DNA of 64,000 nt from Devosia sp. Root413D1 (GTDB lineage: Bacteria > Pseudomonadota > Alphaproteobacteria > Rhizobiales > Devosiaceae), in contig NZ_LMEA01000011.1 of NCBI RefSeq assembly GCF_001425235.1, forward strand, positions 967,693 through 1,031,692. Direction: 5' to 3'. Both the position numbers and the translations under genes were made by a program. Within the stretch, counting starts at the first letter, position 1. Each line of letters starts with the position of its first letter. Below, one piece after another: positions 60,258-64,000 of the stretch. The notes below the pieces were generated by a model. That model did not search any database, was not told where the DNA came from, and worked only from the letters and a program-made list of their open reading frames with translations.

Positions 60258-61213
60258 AGGATGCTGCTTTCTTTGTGGAAGCGGCGCTGCACCAGCACCG
60301 CCGCCGCCACGAAAACGAAGCCGACCACCGACTGGAACAGGCCGATGGCGGCCGTAGTGCCGAAATCGCCGATCATCCGCAGCGAGCGGAACACATAGGT
60401 GTCGATGACGTCGGTGGTCGGAAACAGCACGCCATTGTCCTGGACGATGGCGTAGATGGTGGCGAAATCGCCGAAGAACATGCGGCCGACGCCGAGCACC
60501 ACCAGCACCGCGAAGGTCGGCAGCAGCAGTGGCACGGTGATCGACAGCGCCATGCGCCAGCGGCTTGCCCCATCAATCGCCGCGGCCTCATAGACCTCCT
60601 CGGAGATCGAGGTGATGGCAGCGAGGAAAATCACCGAGGTGTAGCCGCCCAGTTGCCACACCTTGACGATGGTGAGGATCCACGGCCAGGCGCCGGCTTC
60701 GGTGTACCAGCTGACCTGCGGCAGATCGACGACGCTCAACAGGTTGTTGACGAGGCCGCCGCGCCCGCCGACGCCGGAGAGGATCACCTGCAGCATGATG
60801 GAAATGACGATGGGCGAAACGAAATACGGAAAGAAGATCACCGACTGCATGAAGCGGCGATAGGGGCCGCCGCGGATCTCGTTGAGCATCAGCGCCAGCA
60901 CGAGCCCGGCGAACAGCGACGCGCCGAGAAACAGCGCGTTCAAAAACACCGTGTTGAAGACGATGGTCGCGGCGTCGCCGCTCATCAGGAAGTAGCGGAA
61001 ATTGGCGAGCCCGTTCCATGGGCTGCCGAAGATGCCGTCGCGAATGTTGAAGGCCTTGAACGCCACCACCAGACCAACCATCGGGCCGTAGGCGAACACC
61101 AGGAACCAGGCGATGCCGGGCAACGCCAGCAGCAGCAGCACCAGGCTGTCGCGCGACGACAAGCCATGCCGGCGCGAACCGGCGCGGCCAGCCCTGGGTT
61201 TGGTGACGGTCAT
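60254..61213 (-). CDS. Carbohydrate ABC permease, LplB type
   Basis: 319 residues from ATG 61213 (an in-frame GTG at 61261 would add 16; no RBS decides). Six spans; WFLVFAYGPMVGLVVAFKAFNIRDGIFGSPWNGLANFRYF is the LplB-type start, and the EAA loop is ISEEVYEAAAIDGASRWRMALSITVPLLLPTFAVLVVLGVG. It is first in an operon with no ATPase gene. Confidence 0.9.
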   Translation of the reverse strand: MTVTKPRAGRAGSRRHGLSSRDSLVLLLLALPGIAWFLVFAYGPMVGLVVAFKAFNIRDGIFGSPWNGLANFRYFLMSGDAATIVFNTVFLNALFLGASLFAGLVLALMLNEIRGGPYRRFMQSVIFFPYFVSPIVISIMLQVILSGVGGRGGLVNNLLSVVDLPQVSWYTEAGAWPWILTIVKVWQLGGYTSVIFLAAITSISEEVYEAAAIDGASRWRMALSITVPLLLPTFAVLVVLGVGRMFFGDFATIYAIVQDNGVLFPTTDVIDTYVFRSLRMIGDFGTTAAIGLFQSVVGFVFVAAAVLVQRRFHKESSIL

Positions 61214-61339
61214 CGGTCGTGCTGCCGTCGCGCCAAGGGCACGCACGCCAAGAGTGCGCACGCATAGCCAATGGCGCGCAGGATTCGACGATAGCTCACT
61301 AGCCCCCTCCCCGAAGCACTGGAACCGCCTAACACCGCA

Positions 61340-61355
61340 GTTTCTTATTTGAAAC
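61340..61355 (+). promoter_or_regulatory. Inverted repeat GTTTC-N6-GAAAC in a divergent promoter
   Basis: GTTTC, TTATTT, GAAAC. It lies between the LplB-type permease operon and the IclR gene. It is the likely IclR operator controlling both directions. Confidence 0.5.
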
Positions 61356-61406
61356 TCTTGGTATCAGATGATAACCGTGCCGACCAAACGGACAGGATGT
61401 CAAGCC

Positions 61407-62177
61407 ATGCGTGAGGCGGAGATCGAGGCGCAGAACCGCAATCCGGCGATCGAACGGATGATGGCCATTCTGCAGCAACTGGAGCGGGCCCCGAACGGGC
61501 TGGGCCTCAAGCGCCTGGTCGAACAGTCGGGGGTGACGCGCTCCACCGTCTACCGCATCCTCAACTCGCTGACCGCGCATGGGCTGGTCCGTCAGCTCGA
61601 GAATTCCGATTATGTGCTGGGCAGCCGCCTGCTGTCGCTGGCCGACGCCGTCGGCATGCCATCCGGCGGGCAGGTCGCCAAGGCGGCGCAGCCGCATCTC
61701 GATTTCGTGGCGCGCTCGCTGGGGGAGACGGCGAAGATCTCGATCTATGATCGCGGCCATGTGCTGGTCGTCGCCGTCGCCCCCGGCACCAAGCAGCACG
61801 CGCTGCATGCGAGGGTTGGCGAGCAGCTGCCGATCCATGCCGGCGGCAGCAGCAAGGCGCTCTTCGCCTTCCTGCCCGAGGCCGAACGCCAGCGCATCTA
61901 TTCGCGGCCGCTGACGCTCTACAACGAACGCACCCTCATCGAGCCGGAAGCGCTGGAGGAAGAACTGTCGCGGGTGCGCGAACAGGGCTGGGCGCGCGAC
62001 CATGGCGAGTTCAGCGCCTCGGTCAACTCCTACGCCGCGCCGATCCGCGATCGCTCCGGCGACGTTGTCGCCGCCGTCAGTATCCCGTTTCTCGCCGGCC
62101 GCGACGCCGAATACGAGCAACTGGTCCTCGCCACCGCTCTCGCCACCGCCGACCGCATCAGCATGGGGCTCGGCTGA
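61407..62177 (+). CDS. IclR family transcriptional regulator
   Basis: 256 residues. Winged helix (AIERMMAILQQLERAPNGLGLKRLVEQSGVTRSTVYRILNSLTAHGLVRQ, about 12-65) and IclR effector domain (LDFVARSLGETAKISIYDRGHVLVV, HAGGSSKALFAFLPE, SASVNSYAAPIRDRSGDVVAAVSIPF). Divergent from the ABC sugar operon, which it probably controls. The ATG at 61407 is preceded by AGGATG; a frame starting at 61368 is an alternative. Confidence 0.9.
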   Translation: MREAEIEAQNRNPAIERMMAILQQLERAPNGLGLKRLVEQSGVTRSTVYRILNSLTAHGLVRQLENSDYVLGSRLLSLADAVGMPSGGQVAKAAQPHLDFVARSLGETAKISIYDRGHVLVVAVAPGTKQHALHARVGEQLPIHAGGSSKALFAFLPEAERQRIYSRPLTLYNERTLIEPEALEEELSRVREQGWARDHGEFSASVNSYAAPIRDRSGDVVAAVSIPFLAGRDAEYEQLVLATALATADRISMGLG

Positions 62178-62192
62178 GGCGCTGCCGCATCC

Positions 62193-62230
62193 TGCATCCG
62201 GATGCAAGAATGCTGTTGCATCCGGATGCA
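62193..62230 (+). promoter_or_regulatory. Two identical 14-bp palindromes
   Basis: TGCATCCGGATGCA at 62193-62206 and again at 62217-62230, 24 bases start to start, ahead of the RidA gene. A tandem dimer site for an unidentified regulator. Confidence 0.6.
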
Positions 62231-62277
62231 GCGTCGCTCTATCGTGGCTTTGCCATGACGATCGCTTCGGACCCGCA

Positions 62278-62781
62278 ATGACCAACGAGCCTCTTTCCGC
62301 CGCCCTGCCCCAAGGCCTCGCCGGCGATCCCTATGCCCGGCTGGCGGCGCTGGGGCTGACGCTGCCGCTATCGCCGACGCCGATCGCCAATTTCCGGCCG
62401 GCGACGCGCGAGGGCGACATGATCTTCCTGTCGGGCCAGGGCCCGACCGAGGCAGGCGGGCGGCTCTATACCGGCAAGGTCGGCGACGATGTCAGCTCGG
62501 CCGAGGCCTATCGGCATGCGCGGCTTACCGGCCTGAACCTGATCTCGGTGCTGCATGAGGCGGTGGGCGACCTGCGCCGGGTGCGCCGCATCGTCAAACT
62601 GTTCGGCATGGTCAACTCGACCGCGGATTTCGCCGAGCATTCCCGGGTGATCGATGGCTGCTCGGACCTGTTCTTCGAGGTGTTCGGCGAGCCCGGCGCG
62701 CACTCGCGCACCGCCATCGGGGTCAATTCGCTGCCCCGGCTGATCACCGTCGAAATCGAAGCCATCGTGGCCGTGGACTGA
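62278..62781 (+). CDS. RidA family protein
   Basis: 167 residues of the RidA/YjgF family in its longer form: MIFLSGQGPTEAGGRLYTGKVGDDVSSAEAYRHARLTGLNLISVLHEAVGDLRRVRRIVKLFGMVNS, and HSRTAIGVNSLPRLITVEIEAIVAV (the Arg of the RidA site is in PRL). Family members deaminate reactive enamine/imine products of PLP enzymes. It is followed 16 bases later by a PLP enzyme, a fitting source of such products. Confidence 0.85.
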   Translation: MTNEPLSAALPQGLAGDPYARLAALGLTLPLSPTPIANFRPATREGDMIFLSGQGPTEAGGRLYTGKVGDDVSSAEAYRHARLTGLNLISVLHEAVGDLRRVRRIVKLFGMVNSTADFAEHSRVIDGCSDLFFEVFGEPGAHSRTAIGVNSLPRLITVEIEAIVAVD

Positions 62782-62797
62782 CTGCTGGAGGGGCACC

Positions 62798-63802
62798 ATG
62801 GGACTTGTCGATCACCTGCCGCGCGCTGCGCTCGGCCACTTTCCGACGCCGCTCGAGCCGGCCCCGCGGCTGAGCGCCGCGCTGGGCGGACCGCAAATCC
62901 TGATCAAGCGCGACGACCTCAGCGGTCTCTCGGTCGGCGGCAGCAAGACCCGCATCTTCGAGTTCGTGCTGGGCGACGCCAAAGCGGAGGGCGCCACCGC
63001 GGTGATCGCCTCGGCCGGCGAGCAATCCAACAAACTGCGCGAACTCGCCGCCGGCGCCAACCGGCTGGGGATGCAGCCGATCCTGCTGCTCACCGGCGTC
63101 ACTGGCGCGCGAGAACTCACCGGCAACCGCTTCCTGTTCGAGATCCTCGGCGCCGAGGTGCACACGACCCCGATCGCCGACCGCTTCGATCCGGCGCTGG
63201 TCGCCGAGCTGACCCGGCTTTGCGACGAGGCGACGGCCGCCGGGCACCGGCCCTATCTGGTCTACCATCCGGGAAAGACCGGGACCCTTGGCACCGCCGC
63301 CTATGTCTCGGCCGCCGAGGAACTGGTTGCCCAGTTCGCCGGCCTCGACCGGGAGCCCACCCACCTGTTCCTCGCCACCGGCGCCGCCCCCACCACCGCT
63401 GGGCTGGTGCTCGGGTTGCGGACGCTGGACCAGCAGTTGGGCATCACCGGCGTCTCGGTGGCCTCGCCGCACGACCAGAGCAAAGCGCACGCCATCGCCT
63501 ACGCCAACAAATGCGCCGAACTGCTCGGCATCAGCAGGCGCATCGGCGAGGCGGATTTCGCCATCGACGACACCCAGCGCGCCGATTTCAGCCTGCCGGC
63601 GACGCGGGCGGTGATCGAAGCGATTGAGCTTTTTGCGCGCACCGAAGGCGTGCTGCTGGAGCCGACCTACACCGGCAAGGCCGCGGCCGGGATGATCGCG
63701 GCCATTCGTAGGGGGGCGTTCAAGCCGACGGATACGCTGGTATTTGTGCACACCGGCGGGCTGCCGGGGCTGTTCGCGCATGTGGGGGAGTTTGGGTATT
63801 AG
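62798..63802 (+). CDS. D-cysteine desulfhydrase / ACC-deaminase-like PLP enzyme
   Basis: 334 residues, fold-type II PLP family. The PLP Lys50 lies in VGGSKTR (the family usually has GGNK), SAGEQSNKLRELAAG matches the QSNH-type loop with Asn-Lys, and the phosphate loop is LATGAAPTTAGLVLG. The C-terminal TEGVLLEPTYTGKAAAGM is typical of this group. Substrate could be D-cysteine or another D-amino acid. Coupled to RidA, both possibly under the palindromes at 62193. Confidence 0.82.
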   Translation: MGLVDHLPRAALGHFPTPLEPAPRLSAALGGPQILIKRDDLSGLSVGGSKTRIFEFVLGDAKAEGATAVIASAGEQSNKLRELAAGANRLGMQPILLLTGVTGARELTGNRFLFEILGAEVHTTPIADRFDPALVAELTRLCDEATAAGHRPYLVYHPGKTGTLGTAAYVSAAEELVAQFAGLDREPTHLFLATGAAPTTAGLVLGLRTLDQQLGITGVSVASPHDQSKAHAIAYANKCAELLGISRRIGEADFAIDDTQRADFSLPATRAVIEAIELFARTEGVLLEPTYTGKAAAGMIAAIRRGAFKPTDTLVFVHTGGLPGLFAHVGEFGY

Positions 63803-63837
63803 GGCTGGTGCGAGGTCAAACACCGCCCGCTCAGCCG

Positions 63838-63902
63838 GCGCACCTCTCCCGCTTGCGGGGGAGGGGGGACCAGCCGAAAGGCTGGTGGGAGGGGGGTGCC
63901 GC
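63838..63902. repeat. Compound palindromic intergenic repeat
   Basis: CTCTCCCGCTTGCGGGGGAG and ACCAGCCGAAAGGCTGGT, two adjacent hairpins. It lies between the PLP gene and the IS end. Confidence 0.65.
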
Positions 63903-63908
63903 GGTCCG

Positions 63909-64000
63909 ATCCGGATAGATCGCTGACAGTTTAGTCCGGATACATGGCTGACAGGAGGACCTGTCGATGCCGTGGGAAGCGACGTCAGTGATGGATGCGA
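63909..64000 (+). mobile_element. IS481-type element, left end
   Basis: Two direct near-identical 20-mers, TCCGGATAGATCGCTGACAG and TCCGGATACATGGCTGACAG, precede the transposase start and include the TGACAG-type end sequence of this group. The element runs off the window. Confidence 0.55.
63967..64000 (+). CDS. IS481-type transposase, N-terminal start only
   Basis: ATG at 63967 with GGAGG upstream; only MPWEATSVMDA is visible. IS481 transposases of Hyphomicrobiales commonly begin MPWxETSxMD and continue with an HTH and a DDE domain, which lie beyond the window. Confidence 0.6.
   Translation, partial: MPWEATSVMDA

Overview
The window looks like a chromosomal segment of a high-GC alphaproteobacterium, most likely of the Hyphomicrobiales (Devosia-like is a guess from gene content, not proven). 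The clues are promoters with the general-stress sigma factor EcfG pattern (GGAAC, 16 bases, CGTT-like), two Ku genes, an arsenic operon with an aquaporin, an IS481-type transposase start at the right edge, and intergenic palindromes typical of this order.

Region 1 (about 1-27.8 kb) is a stress-response region of many short genes. It holds exonuclease III, a general-stress SDR, a haloacetate-dehalogenase-like hydrolase, small DUF2934/KGG-type/DUF6894 proteins, two convergent Ku genes, two copies of a receiver-domain plus helical-protein operon, a PAS-kinase-receiver hybrid, a Crp/Fnr regulator, HlyIII, an RsbQ-like hydrolase coupled to a PAS histidine kinase, a DUF892 ferritin-like protein, an envelope operon (215-aa protein, PF07332, DUF3618) and a large catalase. 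Fourteen EcfG-like promoters, all with a 16-base spacer, lie 24-113 bases ahead of start codons here. The second Ku gene, the catalase, the envelope operon, the Crp/Fnr operon and many micro-proteins therefore appear to form one regulon. No phyR, nepR or ecfG gene is in the window. Several conserved non-coding elements also lie here.

Region 2 (28-42 kb) is a polysaccharide locus: flippase, GT4 glycosyltransferase, FemAB-like acyltransferase, CapK-like protein, GH5 glycosidase and heparinase II/III-like protein. It is interrupted at 33.5-38.3 kb by a divergent arsenic cassette (arsR, flavoprotein with Cys-rich tail, MFS transporter; arsR, arsC, aqpS) that sits between two direct copies of a 105-bp palindromic repeat. 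An elongator tRNA-Met(CAT) gene follows.

Region 3 (42-64 kb) is a sugar-uptake and catabolic region. It contains an Opp/Dpp-type ABC transporter (probably for oligosaccharides) divergent from a GH39 glycosidase, a GntR regulator with a Gfo/Idh/MocA dehydrogenase, and an operon of sugar-acid dehydratase, amidohydrolase-type lactonase, DapA-family enzyme and SDR. Together these resemble a non-phosphorylative pentose or sugar-acid route. A shared TTATTGACAA motif precedes all three transcription units. Class I fructose-bisphosphatase, a second sugar ABC transporter without an ATPase, an IclR regulator, a RidA protein and a D-cysteine desulfhydrase-like PLP enzyme follow, and the right edge enters an IS481-type element.
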